A DNA stretch of 64,000 nucleotides from the NCBI GenBank assembly GCA_035610835.1, contig CM069450.1, positions 32,232,971 through 32,296,970 of the forward strand, written 5' to 3'. Origin of the DNA: Ophiura sarsii. Taxonomy: Eukaryota > Echinodermata > Ophiuroidea > Amphilepidida > Ophiuridae. Numbering within the stretch: position 1 is the first letter of the stretch; each line of letters starts with the position of its first letter. Position numbers and translations under genes: made by a program. Below the pieces are notes generated by a model. That model was not told the DNA's origin. It was given only the letters and a program-made list of their open reading frames with translations, and searched no databases. Below, in pieces: positions 52,346 to 64,000 of the stretch.

Positions 52346-52984
52346 GGGATCTCCGGACACATTTCAGTGACCTGTTATGGTTACACTCACGAGAACAATC
52401 GTTAAAGGTTTTGGAAAGAGGTTTTTTAAGAATCTTCAAAAATAGATTGATTTCTTGAAATTTAAAAATTTCTACATATAGACAGGGCAAAGTGTGTGCC
52501 AGGATAACCAATTGATCAACTCCAGTCTAAGTATTTTTTATTTTTTATTATTTTATTATCAAAATTGTTTTCGATCTAATAGAAAATTCGTGACATTTTT
52601 ATAAAAATGTAAAATAAGTCTGGCGGCTAGTCATCTGCATCAATACCAGTCTGTAAATTGTCTGTATGCGATGAAGCTTGTAGATACGTGCGTGTTGTGT
52701 CTTGGGTTTTTACTTCAAGTTAATTATAAACGTTTGGTGTCCAAAACTTGACTTTGGCTTTTTATCTGAATAACTGCGTTTTCATATTGGAGTAAATAAG
52801 CAATGATATCCAATTGAACATTTATATTTTACCACCTGTTGTTGAATAAGAATCATATTTCATCATCTCTTGTAGGATAAAAATCATAACTTAAAAATCA
52901 CAATTTGCAGGCCATCGTTGCAGATATTTAATATGAAATAAACAACATAATAAAACCAGGTGATAATTCGTAATGTCAATCCCG
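52346..52984. other. Intergenic, no gene seen
   Basis: A+T-rich sequence between the minisatellite and the right duplicated segment; no supported gene. Confidence 0.4.
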
Positions 52985-53530
52985 GGATGATTTTCAGAAT
53001 GTTGGTAATTACAGGAATTTTCTGGACATTTTTGAATTTGGTCAAATGTAAAACATTTTCCTTTTTACATTTTTTTAAATTGAATTTTGGGGGCAAAGAA
53101 TAAATGGGAATAGGTATTTATTAGTGAATTCTTGAATGATTTTAAGACAATAAGAGAAATAATCCGTCAAGAATATGTTGGTCCAACATCACTGATGTAA
53201 CTTTATAAATGAAAATGTAATTCAAACTCGCATTAAAAAAGTACCATTCATAAAATCGGGGAAAATAAATAAATGATACTTGGTAATTATTAGCAAATTA
53301 AATATAGGGAACATTATGTTGGTACAACGTCAGTTAATGTACCTTTAACGTAATTCCAATTTACATAGCACCAGACATAAAATCGTTTTAATCTTAAGTT
53401 GAACTGTACGTTAATACTATTTGCCAATGACTGCTAGAATTTTCATTTCAAACTTATTTCCACTCTGTAATACGTTTTCTTGCTGAATAAAATGAAGAAT
53501 GCGTCTTTATCTTTTTCTGTATCTTATTGT
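52985..53530 (+). repeat. Duplicated segment, right of minisatellite
   Basis: Second copy of 47880-48730, shorter through internal deletions. Its presence places the minisatellite between direct repeats. Confidence 0.6.
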
Positions 53531-53784
53531 TCATGTGTGTTCTAAAGAAATGAATTCAAAATAAAGCCGATTTTTAAAATAATGAACATTCGACTCCACG
53601 AGTAGGGGTTATTTAGTGGATCCGGTGTACGTTCATCTTACTATGGATTTAAAGCAATCATGTATATCGTTAGGGCAAAATGATCAAATAATAGATTGTT
53701 TACATTCAAAACATTTATGAAACTTGTTAAGACAAACATAATGGTAAAATGTTAATTCCGATGGTATTGCAAAACCAATTTAAG

Positions 53785-54115
53785 AAAACAAAGAACGATA
53801 AAAGTAAGATAATGGTAATCGCGCGGTAAAAGATAATAATTTTTTGACAGAAATGCATTTTTACAGTCTTGCAACAGTCTGAAGTCACTCATTGTGAAAA
53901 AAAGATGTCATATTGAATATCATATCTTAGTTTTCTTGTTATCATGAAAAAAATGAGAGCAATCCATCAAATTATAGGAATAATGAGGCGATAGTGTGTA
54001 CAGATATCTCGGTTCCGTTTTCCCAATAAATTAACATACGAAGGAAATTAACAGTATGCAACTAATAATTTCAAGTTATGTGGGCTCTTCATCTAACGAC
54101 CATTGCATTAAACTA
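53785..54115 (+). repeat. Segmental duplication block 1, distal copy
   Basis: Partner of 16715-17050, about 37 kb away, same orientation, moderately diverged with small indels. Confidence 0.6.
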
Positions 54116-55249
54116 GGGATTACAGCCAATGAAATATAAAGAAGGAAAAAAAAATCCTCTACTTGTTCATGACGCGCATTAACAATAAAGTCATTACCTA
54201 CATGTATAATCATACTAAATATAACATTATGACTTGAATACCGTGTACAAGTAAACGTTGTTCCATGAGTGTCCGTGAGGGCACGAATGGAACATTTTAC
54301 TTGTCGCCTACCCAGCCAATAGTCCCACTGTGTCAAACTTGATGTTATGATTCCATTACTTGTTATGATTTCTAAACACCCTAACTCAAATATTGTGACA
54401 TATCTGTCAGCAAGGACACCTCCCCAAAATGATAGGTATAGTTCTTGTCTGCAGTAACAGTTAGCTTATACAACACATAATACATGACATAACTAAGACA
54501 CAGGCATGAATTCAAAACATTGTCTGAGCATGGTCTGGGCTTACTGGCATAATGTAAACATTACCTGTCATAATGTAAACACTAGCTGTCTATGTATGGC
54601 CAGACATATCTGTCATCAGCTCCTGCCCCTTCTCTGGTGGTTTATCTGGCTAAGTTTATTATTACCCTGTCATTGAATTCCTCTGATATAAATTGTATGA
54701 GGATTTTTTTGTTTAACGAAGTGCCTATTTGACATCAACATAGGTACATTTTTCATTTACAAGCTGAATATGGCCAATACTTCCACTGTAAACAAAGTGT
54801 CTCTAGAGCTGAAATCACAACCTTGAGCGTACAAGTACTACGTTGTGTGTGCGCGTTCGTTAATCATAGATGTCCCGATTTTCAACTTGATGTTTTCTAT
54901 TTTACATGAAAGGTCATCCTTAAAATTGTTGTATTCCAAAGTTTGAGTTGCATAACTCCAATGGTTCTATTTTTAGAAGCGCAAGGTCAAAATACATGTG
55001 CCCATTGAGTAGTACACACACTGGTTGGTGGTTAATCACCTTTGGCAGTAATTCACCACATTTTAGCCTATAATTTCCAAATGAAACATTTCTGGCCCCT
55101 AATATTTTACAGACATAATGAGAAAAATATGGGGATTCTTCTGATACCAAAATATCCAAACCCAAACCAACCACAATTACCCACCCCGCCACACCCTACC
55201 CCGACCCACCCACTCCACAATACCCCACCCCTACCCCACCTAGATACGG
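54116..55249. other. Intergenic, no gene seen
   Basis: No supported gene. A CCACCC-rich stretch (about 55170-55240) directly precedes the duplicated leader. Confidence 0.4.
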
Positions 55250-55695
55250 CACTGGAAAACATAGGAATCACTCTATCTCTTATGACATATCAGATAATTG
55301 AGCGCCATTTATCTGGTTGCTATCAACGTATCTGTAAACGTTGCTAAGGCGACCGCTTCCCTTTATTAACAAGCTGAACGCTCTCAATTTCACGTCATTT
55401 CCCAATCAGTGATCCAACAGGAAAGTGTTCAATTCGATATCGTTGTCCTCTGGGGATGGAGTTCGCCCATATTAACCTATGAAATAGGTAAGTTTGTTTT
55501 AACCATTTCAATTGCGATTTAAATATAATATAATTAGTGACATAAAACTGCCACATTTATTTTAGTAATATTTAGTTCCCAGATCGTGTGAAATAATTAT
55601 GCCACCCGCATTTCACCTTGTGCCATTCCGTTGACACGTTTAAAGGTTTATAAAAACCTTCATCTTAAATTAACAATGTCTCGGGTTCCTGCGAA
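55250..55695 (+). promoter_or_regulatory. Second copy of the HYR-gene leader
   Basis: Partner of 20780-21290. Retains an X-box-like site, the upstream ORF with ATGA overlap, and the donor GTAAGTTTGTTTTAAC. At the proposed start, ATG-AAA-TAT is here ATG-AAA-TAG, so the same start would stop at once. It is either a decayed copy, or the leader of a paralogous gene using another start beyond this window. No second exon could be found in the remaining 8 kb. Confidence 0.5.
55340..55353 (+). promoter_or_regulatory. X-box-like (RFX) site in duplicated leader
   Basis: GTTGCTAAGGCGAC matches RYYNYYWWRRNRAC at all positions and differs from the 20866 site by one base in the central WW, leaving the pattern intact. 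Confidence 0.4.
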
Positions 55696-56099
55696 AACAG
55701 TCGCACACAGGGAGATGTTTGAGGGGGATGCGACCACCCCTACTCCCCTCAGAAAGTGAACATGGTGAATGGTTCGACCAAGAAAAGAATCTAACATACC
55801 CGCACGTATTTGTGTAGGGTCACTTTTACCGCATAACCCTACGCGACGAACCAAATTTGTGTTGTTGTGGTTATTGAATTGCCCGAAACAGAAATTGAAA
55901 AAAACTATTTCCGTATTTAAAGCATAGCATATGTATCGCACAGCTATTTTCCAAAAGTTATGTGGGACAGACCTTTTTTCTGAGGAGTGGGGGGATGCAT
56001 AGGCAGTCCCCGCCCCCTGTTCAAATATGAGGGGTTTATCCTCCCATCCAATAGTCAGGGCCACGGTGTAATTACACTGGATTTTGGTAGGGAGTTGCT

Positions 56100-56830
56100 A
56101 ATTTTTGCATCTATTTAATGTCCAATGGCGGCATATTGGATTTTTAAAATGGCGGCAAATGTTAACACATTTAAACTATTTTTAAACAAAACATGAGTTG
56201 TGGTTACTTTTTAAACCTTATTTTTTAGGAAGAATTGTCATATCTGTTGCCCTTAAACATGTTAAAGCAAAACTATTTAGTTTTGATCTTAATTTCAAAA
56301 TGGCGGCCATGACTAAGGGATCATTCAAGATGGTGTCCAACATGGCCGCCCAAACTGGTCAAATCTGATAAAATGAACTAGCAATCAAAATGTATGGTGA
56401 AAGTATAGTTTTAATAGTAGATGTATGTATTATACCACTAGACACTCATATCTAGAACTTTTGCTTTATTAGCACACTTATACCAAGAAGGCCACCAAAC
56501 TGGCCGCTAACAATTGCCAAATTCCATAAATTGGCATAAATGAACCAACTTGTATGATCAGAGTATAGATTTAACAATATGATGTATGTATTTCACTAGA
56601 AACTCATATCTAGTAATCTTGCTTTGTCAACATACTTTAAAACCAAAATGGCCGCCCAAAATGGTCAAATATTGTCAAAAATTCATAAAATAGCATAATA
56701 TCAACCGAAAAAACTAGCAATCAAAATGTATGGTGAAAGTATAGTTTTAATAGTTGGATGTATGTATTAGACCACTAGACACTCATATCTAGAACTTTTG
56801 CTTTGTTAACACACCTAAAACCAAGATGGA
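56100..56830. repeat. Tandem repeat, about 160-180 bp, with AAGATGGC words
   Basis: The landmark ACTAGACACTCATATCTAGAA occurs near 56438, 56597 (variant) and 56775. Each unit also contains AAAATGGCCGCC-like words and GATGTATGTAT. AAAATGGCGGC resembles the YY1 core; this may be coincidental. Confidence 0.65.
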
Positions 56831-56960
56831 GAAATCAGGTTGGAATTCTCCCAAATTAAAAAAGGTTTCTTGGGTGTTTCGAATTTCAAAATGATCCTAC
56901 AAATCGGTTGACGGGGTTAAATTTAAACTAGCCGTTTCATTTACGTACCCCCAATATATG

Positions 56961-57174
56961 CAGGGGCGTAACTAGAGGAGGTGGTGCAGGGTCACCCCCC
57001 CCCCCCCCCCCCCTGCCAGACAGAGGGCTTGTCCCCCCCCCCCCCCCCCCTGCCAGAGGGCTTGTCCCCAGATGTCCCCCAAATGAAGAAATAAAATGAC
57101 AAACACTAGGTATGTATAAAATTGTCGGTTATGTCTCCTTGATCCCCCAAATGAAAACCCTACTTACGCTACTG
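56961..57174. mobile_element. hAT-like MITE with poly-C tracts, copy 3
   Basis: Ends CAGGGGCGTAACTAG and ACTTACGCTACTG. The interior has two long C tracts and a duplicated CTGCCAGAGGGCTTGTCCCC. Same family as 4200 and 13085. No clear TSD. Confidence 0.65.
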
Positions 57175-57208
57175 AAAACATATTATTTTGGGCTTAAACA
57201 TATTATAA

Positions 57209-57305
57209 GTGTACGAAGTGTGAAGCGTTCGTTTGTAGCAATATACGCATCATACACTACGAAGTGTGAAGCGTTCGTTTGTAGCAATTATACGCATCAT
57301 ACAGT
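57209..57305. repeat. Tandem duplication, about 48 bp x2
   Basis: ACGAAGTGTGAAGCGTTCGT, then TTGTAGCAAT-ATACGCATCATACA, is repeated twice with one indel. Confidence 0.8.
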
Positions 57306-58819
57306 GTGACAATTTGTCACCAAGAAATTAATTTTTAGGGAACCAACATAACGTTGTATTAATAAACCCCTAATTACATCGTATTTATATAATGTGTTAT
57401 ATTTTAATCACACGAGATTTAACATGTTTAAAAAGCAGAAACGATGTGATTTGTCTGGGGTGCTGTCAGAGCCCATGGTGTACCTGGTCAAATAGCTTAG
57501 ACAGACAACGCATTGCGAAGGCAACGCAACGCAATGAACACGAGTAGAGCACGTTTTTGTGGGTTTTTTTCTTCTTTTTTCTTCTGTGTGGTTTTGAATG
57601 GGGGCTGATGTACTTTTATTTCTCTTTTCATCAATTATTATGTTTATAATTCCAGACAAATTTGCTCTCAATTTGGAATTTGAAAATAGGTAGCTCTGGA
57701 GCAAGCTAATCATGTCTAATTGCTTTTTCTATTATCAATGTATTGCAGTTGTAACGACACGGCCCTTGGTGCCATTGTTTAAAAATGAATAATGAATGGA
57801 ATAATTCTGAACAATTTATTTTAATAACGATGATTAACTTTATTTGAAAAATATCACAATACATTTTTGTCGATTTTACCTGATGATATACGGTAAGAGG
57901 TTTTCATGGTCATAATGGTGTTCACTTATTTATATCACAAATTTACACTATATTCCATTTTTGTCCGTCGTTCTTTTTAAGAGTGGGTGATCACATCATT
58001 GGGAACTAAATTACTGATCGTCTTTTGTGTCAGCAATCCTCTAATATAGGGTGCCTGAAAACCTGTATTCTAAACAATTCGTCAAAATGTTACTTACGTA
58101 CATGTTCATATACAGTCTTCATTTGTTGTAATGGGTGATTAATCAATGTGGTGGGAGGAGGAATTGTGATATTCAAATGTTAGGTTAAAAATTGTTATAT
58201 ATTTTGGTTGAAAATGTTTGTAATATGAAAATGGTCCTCGAAAATGCCATTGAAGTGTTTGGATATAGGTAAACCCGTAAAGCACCTTCCTTTATGGAAT
58301 TGAAGGTTCGCTTTGCATTCCCTCATCATAGGGTCTTTTGACAATAATTCATGAACTCATGCTTGAAGGCATGAAGTTGAAGGTATAGACGTTATTCATA
58401 ATTGGCGCATTTACGTCAAAAAGAGGGCCGTGCTATCAAACAAAGCATGCTCAGAGCACTTAGTGCTACGAAAACGAAGCCAAGAATGTAGCCGAGACGA
58501 AAGTGATGTAGTTTTTTCAATGTGGTGAACTTTGCACTAATCATAAAAAAGTCTTCAAACTTCTGAGCTGTTCAATATTTGACCTTATTACATTGCCGTT
58601 GGACACATAAGTTAAGAGAAACGCAAGGAGAAGACGTGTGTGCTAATGCCTCTGAGCATACGAGAGATAAATCATAGATTTATTCACCAAAGTGAAACAA
58701 AAAATCGCAAATAATTTAACATAATTTTGTGTAAAACAGTAATCAATCTGATTACAACATAACTCAATTTGTCATCAATTGTCAAGGTATAATTTATTTG
58801 AACTCAAAGTTCGCATAGA
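57306..58819. other. Intergenic, no gene seen
   Basis: A+T-rich; several ORFs under 110 codons have no recognisable features. Confidence 0.4.
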
Positions 58820-59040
58820 GAATGCGGAGTGATTCGACTGGGGATCGCAGAGAGAGCTGATCCCCTACTCCGGCGCAGCGGGCCGACCACAGAGGCAATC
58901 ACCTTCAAATGATATCGCATATCAGATTGTCACGACTCCGCTGAATCCTGAACAATCGAGTGACCTTACATGGGGACCGCCGACTCCGCTGAGTAGTGCT
59001 GGCCCCCTACTCCTCAGGCAGCATGCCCAAAAGGAGGGAA
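58820..59040. other. GC-rich patch with two similar hairpins
   Basis: In A+T-rich surroundings, two similar halves: GGGGATC, loop, GATCCCCTACTCC (58850s-58870s) and GGGGACC, loop, GGCCCCCTACTCC (58975-59020s), with GACTCCGCTGA repeated twice. It could be a decayed structured RNA, an LTR fragment or a MITE. I cannot assign it to a known RNA. Confidence 0.45.
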
Positions 59041-59934
59041 TCACTAAAAATGTATTGATTTAAGCTGGTCAATTTAATATTGCAATTGCTGTACATGAAA
59101 TAATATGACGTGATTTATATAATTACAAGACACATAAACCTGTAATCTGTGAACCGTACATGTACATATTTTTGTATTTATAAATAAAATAGCATTTTTA
59201 ATCCAAAAAACGCATGACGCAATTCAGTATCACTTGTACTGACTAATAATTTGGTATACATTTTTAGAAACGAAAAAGAACAATGCCAAACAAGTTTGAC
59301 ATGAGGATTGACATTAGCAGGCCAAAAGGGAAAACTTGCCAAGCCCCCCCCCCCCCTTTTTTTTTGCTTTTTTTGTTGTCACGTTCAGTCAAGGAGTGAA
59401 AATAATGGCATGACCCAGTGACGTAACATGGAGGGGCGAACTATTTTATTCATCGACATATAAAGTAACGACTTATTGAAATATCATCGATTGAAATCAC
59501 AATAACCATGGTCTAATCTAAAACGCCCGATCAGCTGAACAAGCTCGGTACGAAGTGAAGACAAATAACCATTAGAGCGCTAAAGCCAATAGTATAATGT
59601 AGAATCGACGGATATCGAGATATTGACATGCATAATATATTTGTAATTGACCTATAGTTAACCATTCAACGTGATAGTAGCCGGCTGCGAAAAACTCGGG
59701 AAAAAACGCTTGAAGCGAGAAAAACGAGAAACGTAGAATTTGGCCCCTGGTTCAATGGAGTGGATAGCGCAATGCGCAATACACATCATTGCCCCGCTAA
59801 ACTATCGCGTGCCAATACGGTGTTGAATCCTAACTGGTCCACATTATCAAATAGGGTTGCAATGAACCAACCATTACTATTGATAGCATTAATATATTTA
59901 TTTACTATAATTGACAAGAATACTAATACCTGTA

Positions 59935-60330
59935 TGGGGAACAACTAGGTATAAAAGGGTTGCAATGAAATATACGTCCGGTATCTATAAACATGGTTGC
60001 GTTGGATAAATCCCGGTTTCCACAAGTAAATCGTCGGAACTATTCAATGATAACAAGTATTGTTAATATCTGAAGCACATTATCGACGTATGTTAACGAC
60101 ATTACATATTTATAACGTATGGGGAACACTTAGCTAGACGACCATTAGCTATATAAATGTATAAATGGTTGCATTGAAAAAGACGTCCGGTATCTATAAA
60201 TATAGTTGTGTTGGGTAAATCCCGGTTGACACAGGTAAATCGTCAAAACTATTCAATGATGATAAGTTTGGATAATAAGTGAAGCACATTATCGACATAT
60301 GTTAAGACATGTTATCTGTACTATTTCATA
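59935..60330. repeat. Tandem duplication, about 190 bp x2
   Basis: TGGGGAACA, ACGTCCGGTATCTATAAA, AAATCCCGGTT, AACTATTCAATGAT and GAAGCACATTATCGAC recur in order in two adjacent units (59935-60119, 60120-60330). Confidence 0.75.
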
Positions 60331-60787
60331 ACGCTACTCACTTGTAAGTCTAAAAGCTCTATCCAAATACCGACTGACGTGTCAATTCGTAAAATCCGAT
60401 ACGTTCGAGCTGGACGACCAACGGAGCCCCACAGGGGCGGTATAATGTCCGCATGATTTTCACCAGGACCTTATTCACGAATGATTGATCTACTGTAAAA
60501 CGGTGAAAGCTATGGATTTGTCGGTGGTAAGAATGACGTAATACCCGTCATAAAACGTCATTAGCAATTATTTTGCGAGTAGCTGAACGTCCAATAAGAT
60601 GGAACTTGCAGTTTGGCCATTTCACATAGCCGCCACAATAAACTATACAGATATTATTCTGGGCTTGGTACTTGCACTCTCGTGTTACTGACGGTCGATC
60701 CCGAATAAGAGAGAGAACAATCTTTTCCCGCCAAAATGGAGCGGGAACTGTTGCATAGACACGAAAGGTTTCCATTATACATAACTT

Positions 60788-60817
60788 CACATACCTATTG
60801 CTTGCAATAGGTATGTG
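60788..60817. other. Perfect palindrome, 14-bp arms, 2-nt centre
   Basis: CACATACCTATTGC-TT-GCAATAGGTATGTG. It may be the remnant of two abutting inverted ends or a protein-binding site. Confidence 0.7.
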
Positions 60818-61420
60818 ACATAGCCCCTGGTTTCAAAGCCGATACAAATGTGTCACAGCAGCGGGTAATTTTTCATGGAAATATTTCTTGAACACCGCAA
60901 AGGTAAGACGTTTGCAAATAAGATTATCAGTAATACGTTTTCCTACAGTACATTACTACCTACCTTATTTTTAAAACCGAATAACGAAAGCAGAAAAACA
61001 GCGCATTATCTGAGGTGTGAAAATGAAAATTCGTGAATACATGTCGTCTAAACGGATTACGATATCGACTTCCTTTGTGTGTACCACCTGTGTCTCTTCA
61101 ACAACTGTCAAAGTACTGTCAAAGTCCCGGAATTCCACGCACTGATTTGTCGGAAAGCAGATAGTCAAAGCAGTATATACCGTAGACTCCATGTAAGTAT
61201 TTATAGGTGTTTTTTTTAAAATTTATCTCATTAGACCTCATCAAGGTTGAAGAAATACAACAAAAACATATAAAACAATGCAAGAGATGAAATAGAATTC
61301 ATATAAATACATACAAGAACTTTATAAAAGTGATTTATTAAATTATTTAATGGCGACAAATTCATGAACCATACGGCATATTCAAGCGAATGCAAAATAT
61401 CGTACACGTGTGCAAACAGC

Positions 61421-61575
61421 CTCGATTTGCGGGTCACATCGCGCGTCCCATCATGCCTTATAACTTATATAAGGACTCTCGTATCATAGCGTCGCCCTCG
61501 ATTTACGAGTCACATCTTGCGTAATCCACGCCCATATGCCCATATATGGGAGGCTCTTGTTTTGCATATTCATTC
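61421..61575. promoter_or_regulatory. Duplicated block with CArG-like and TATA-like words
   Basis: CCTCGATTTGCGGGTCACAT (61421) recurs as CCTCGATTTACGAGTCACAT (61496). The second copy contains CCATATATGG (61540-61549), a perfect CArG box of the SRF type; the first contains CTTATATAAGG at a comparable place. No gene start could be tied to it. Confidence 0.4.
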
Positions 61576-64000
61576 TGACCCGGCTGACCTCGTGACGTTC
61601 TCAAAACAATGTCGCCGAATCATGTGTTTTTCCGACCACACCATTTTCTTCAAATACAATTTGACGACGATGTAATCCACCGATTTTCATGTTTTAATTA
61701 TATTTGTAACTCTGACGTATTTGCTAAGCCCAAGTGACATTTTCTAAGACGTCAAATGTAGCCTGGACGGTAAGTGCATACCACTGAAAATTGGGTTTAT
61801 ATGCCACCACACAACGCGGGGGTTCTGTCACGATCGATCCCGTGGTAGAAATCGCGTGTAGGTTTCCATAGTCGTCTTGCGCTCCTTTTCAGTTGTCGGA
61901 AGTGTTCCGTAGGTGGGTTATGTTACGTTTCGTTATGTCACGTTGATCATTTGTCTAATGACTTGATGTCGCCACGTCTTTGGTATACATTTGGTAATGA
62001 GCAGGGCAGGACAAAAAAGTAATAACACATTCACGCCAGCTTGCGATATATTCCAAGCCAACAGACTTTAACCATTTCGCCAACGATGATTCCGGTACGG
62101 TTTCGACTAAGCAATTGTTACATATTTCGACGCTCTGACTGCGCCTGGTGAATAATGTATTGCAGTACTCAAATTACACTCGTCACACGCCTTTGAACGG
62201 ACCCAACCAGTTCACGTACTCGTTCTGTCACGCATTGTTGTACCCATCCACCATACGTAACCACATGCACACACCTGTCATATGTGAAAGAAATAATGCA
62301 AGAAACGGATCAGATTCATGTACAGGCAATAGAGGTATATTAAAAGGTACCTAAATGTAAACACACAAAAAATGTTTCAAAAAGAGCGATAGGGCCAGGC
62401 GGCCCAGACAATGATGGACCTGACATAGAAAATTAAAGCGATGGGTGCAAGGAGAAAGTCACTCGAACCAAATTAAAGGCCCACATTGACTAATAACTAC
62501 AACCTAGAGGACCAATATATGATTGATAACCAATTACCGCCCCATATAGAAACTACAGGCGACTGGCCGTAGAATCTAATGCAATAACTAAAACTAATAC
62601 TAATAGTAAAAAAGGATTTAAAAACATATCCAGGAACAGCCAGCCCAGCCCGTACGTCGGCAAACCCAGAAGAAGAGCACCTAATTGCGTGAGTGGAATA
62701 TCCCATTACGAATGACGTAACTATAATACAAAAATAATGCGGTCGATCAACAGCATAAGCAACCATAACCCAAGCGTATACATTGATAGCCCACATTGTA
62801 ACAAACATTCAATACCTGTAATTATAAACACCGGGCGTGAAGACTGAAGATGTAGTGAATTAGAGAATGAGGATAATGAACCGAATGACTTGTAATTGTT
62901 ATTGATTAACAAATCAGGTATGTTATATACTCAGTATTTTGTGTATTCGGATACAAACCGCTGATACAATTGAAAACGGCCAAAACACACTTCAGACTGC
63001 CTGGTTGGTCGTACAACAATCAATGTGCAATGGTACACCTGTCACTAAAGCAAAGAACGTACATTATACAACAATTAAATCATGATCTGATTGCACGGTT
63101 TACGGAATATAAAGCACCAACTATGAACAGATACACGTGGGAGCGACGCAAAGCTGAAACCAAGGGAACAGTAAACACGAATATTCGCAAAGCCCGACAT
63201 TTAAGCGCAGCCTAAATTAAAATTATGTAACTAATTTATTAAGATCTACTTATAATGTTTTAAACAAGGGCAAGGAAACTGCAACCCCGATAATCACGCG
63301 TATGAGAACAGACAACTGCAGGCAATTCAGTGTAAAACGGAATTTATTTATTATTAAATTATTTATTTATATGTATAATATTTATATGCTAATATTTGAA
63401 ATACACATACATAACACCCGGCGGTTATATAACTGAGATTCAGCTAGTACGATCGCCAGACAACTTTAAGCTATTATGTGAGAGCCAATATAGTTATTAT
63501 TTATTTAATTATTGAACATAAACAATTACAACAGAGCACTCCACTACCCGATGGAGCGGCATAATTTTTTTTTAAAGTAAATAAGAAGGCGGAGGGAAAA
63601 CAAACAAATCAATACCCATATATAAACCCCAATACCATTTAATATTAGGCCTTAATCGAAATTGGATAAATACTGATTAATATTATATATAATTATTATT
63701 ATTATTAATATTATATCAGGGCAGAGACTCAACCCATTTAAAACAAAAACTAACATAACAAAGAATAAATGTAAGCATGAAGGGAGAGAAAAGATTAGCA
63801 AAGCGTAACAAGGAGGCACGCGAGCCATACAAAGGATACACACTGACAACGCCCAGCCATGCCTAAAATATCGAACGCGGACATCAACACAGTAACATGC
63901 GATCTATATTGAGACAGGGACATCGATTATCCCTGATGAGAAGACCACCACCGAGCCAAGTAGCGCTTTAACATGATTAAGTGGCAGTGATGTAATGATT
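61576..64000. other. Intergenic, no supported gene
   Basis: An ORF of 81 codons at 62970-63215 (basic, ends KARHLSAA) has no recognisable domain, no clear splice sites, and is of chance length. The rest is A+T-rich with a TAT/ATT microsatellite near 63685-63715. There is nothing else to report. Confidence 0.4.

Noticed and set aside
49903..52360. ORFs of up to 347 codons (VLLKNPL and GFFSRTK repeats)
   Set aside because: A 21-bp unit without stop codons gives periodic frames on both strands; interruptions by a LINE-like tail and frame changes show no coding constraint.
62970..63215. 81-codon ORF, basic
   Set aside because: Length is within chance for the region; no domain, splice signals or neighbouring support.

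Overview
The window is animal nuclear DNA. It has spliced genes with GT-AG introns and modular extracellular exons (HYR, kringle, F5/8 type C), TTAGGG-type telomeric repeats, a Penelope-like retroelement, and dense hAT, mariner, piggyBac-like and foldback DNA elements. The recurrent word AGGCCTAC, the A+T-rich intergenic DNA and the HYR/kringle/discoidin architecture suggest a marine deuterostome invertebrate, most likely an echinoderm; this is inference, not proof. A 100-N scaffold gap lies at 22610-22709. No rRNA gene, CRISPR array or prokaryotic operon is present.

Two protein-coding genes can be assembled by eye, both on the + strand. (1) A three-exon gene (3613-4142, 8636-8784, 11027-11166) encodes a serine-rich 272-residue protein that I do not recognise. 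(2) A large multi-exon gene (first coding codon at 21008, stop at 47494) encodes a predicted secreted protein of 1190 residues: signal peptide, a novel four-Cys module, seven HYR domains, a kringle, an F5/8 type C (discoidin) domain and a conserved-looking C-terminal module. Exon phases agree throughout and the total is exactly 1191 codons. Its HYR exons arose by local exon-pair duplication, and a dead HYR exon remains at 39011-39160.

Layout: 1-3.6 kb, decayed repeats and a tRNA-Asn pseudogene; 3.6-11.2 kb, the serine-rich gene with transposon-filled introns; 11.2-20.8 kb, DNA elements, a 16-bp minisatellite, and a 2.2-kb inverted-repeat element holding telomere-like arrays; 20.8-47.8 kb, the HYR/kringle gene, whose introns hold a 3-kb Penelope-like element nested in a mariner-type remnant, several MITEs and a 272-bp satellite; 47.9-53.5 kb, a 3.5-kb 21-bp minisatellite flanked by a duplicated 0.5-0.85-kb segment; 53.8-55.7 kb, a second copy of the gene's 5' region, with an X-box-like site and an upstream ORF; 55.7-64 kb, tandem repeats, a GC-rich structured patch and possible CArG boxes, without a recognisable gene.

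The most interesting signals are the complete HYR/kringle/discoidin gene model with its duplicated leader 34.5 kb downstream, the visible birth and death of HYR exons, and the nested, datable transposon insertions.
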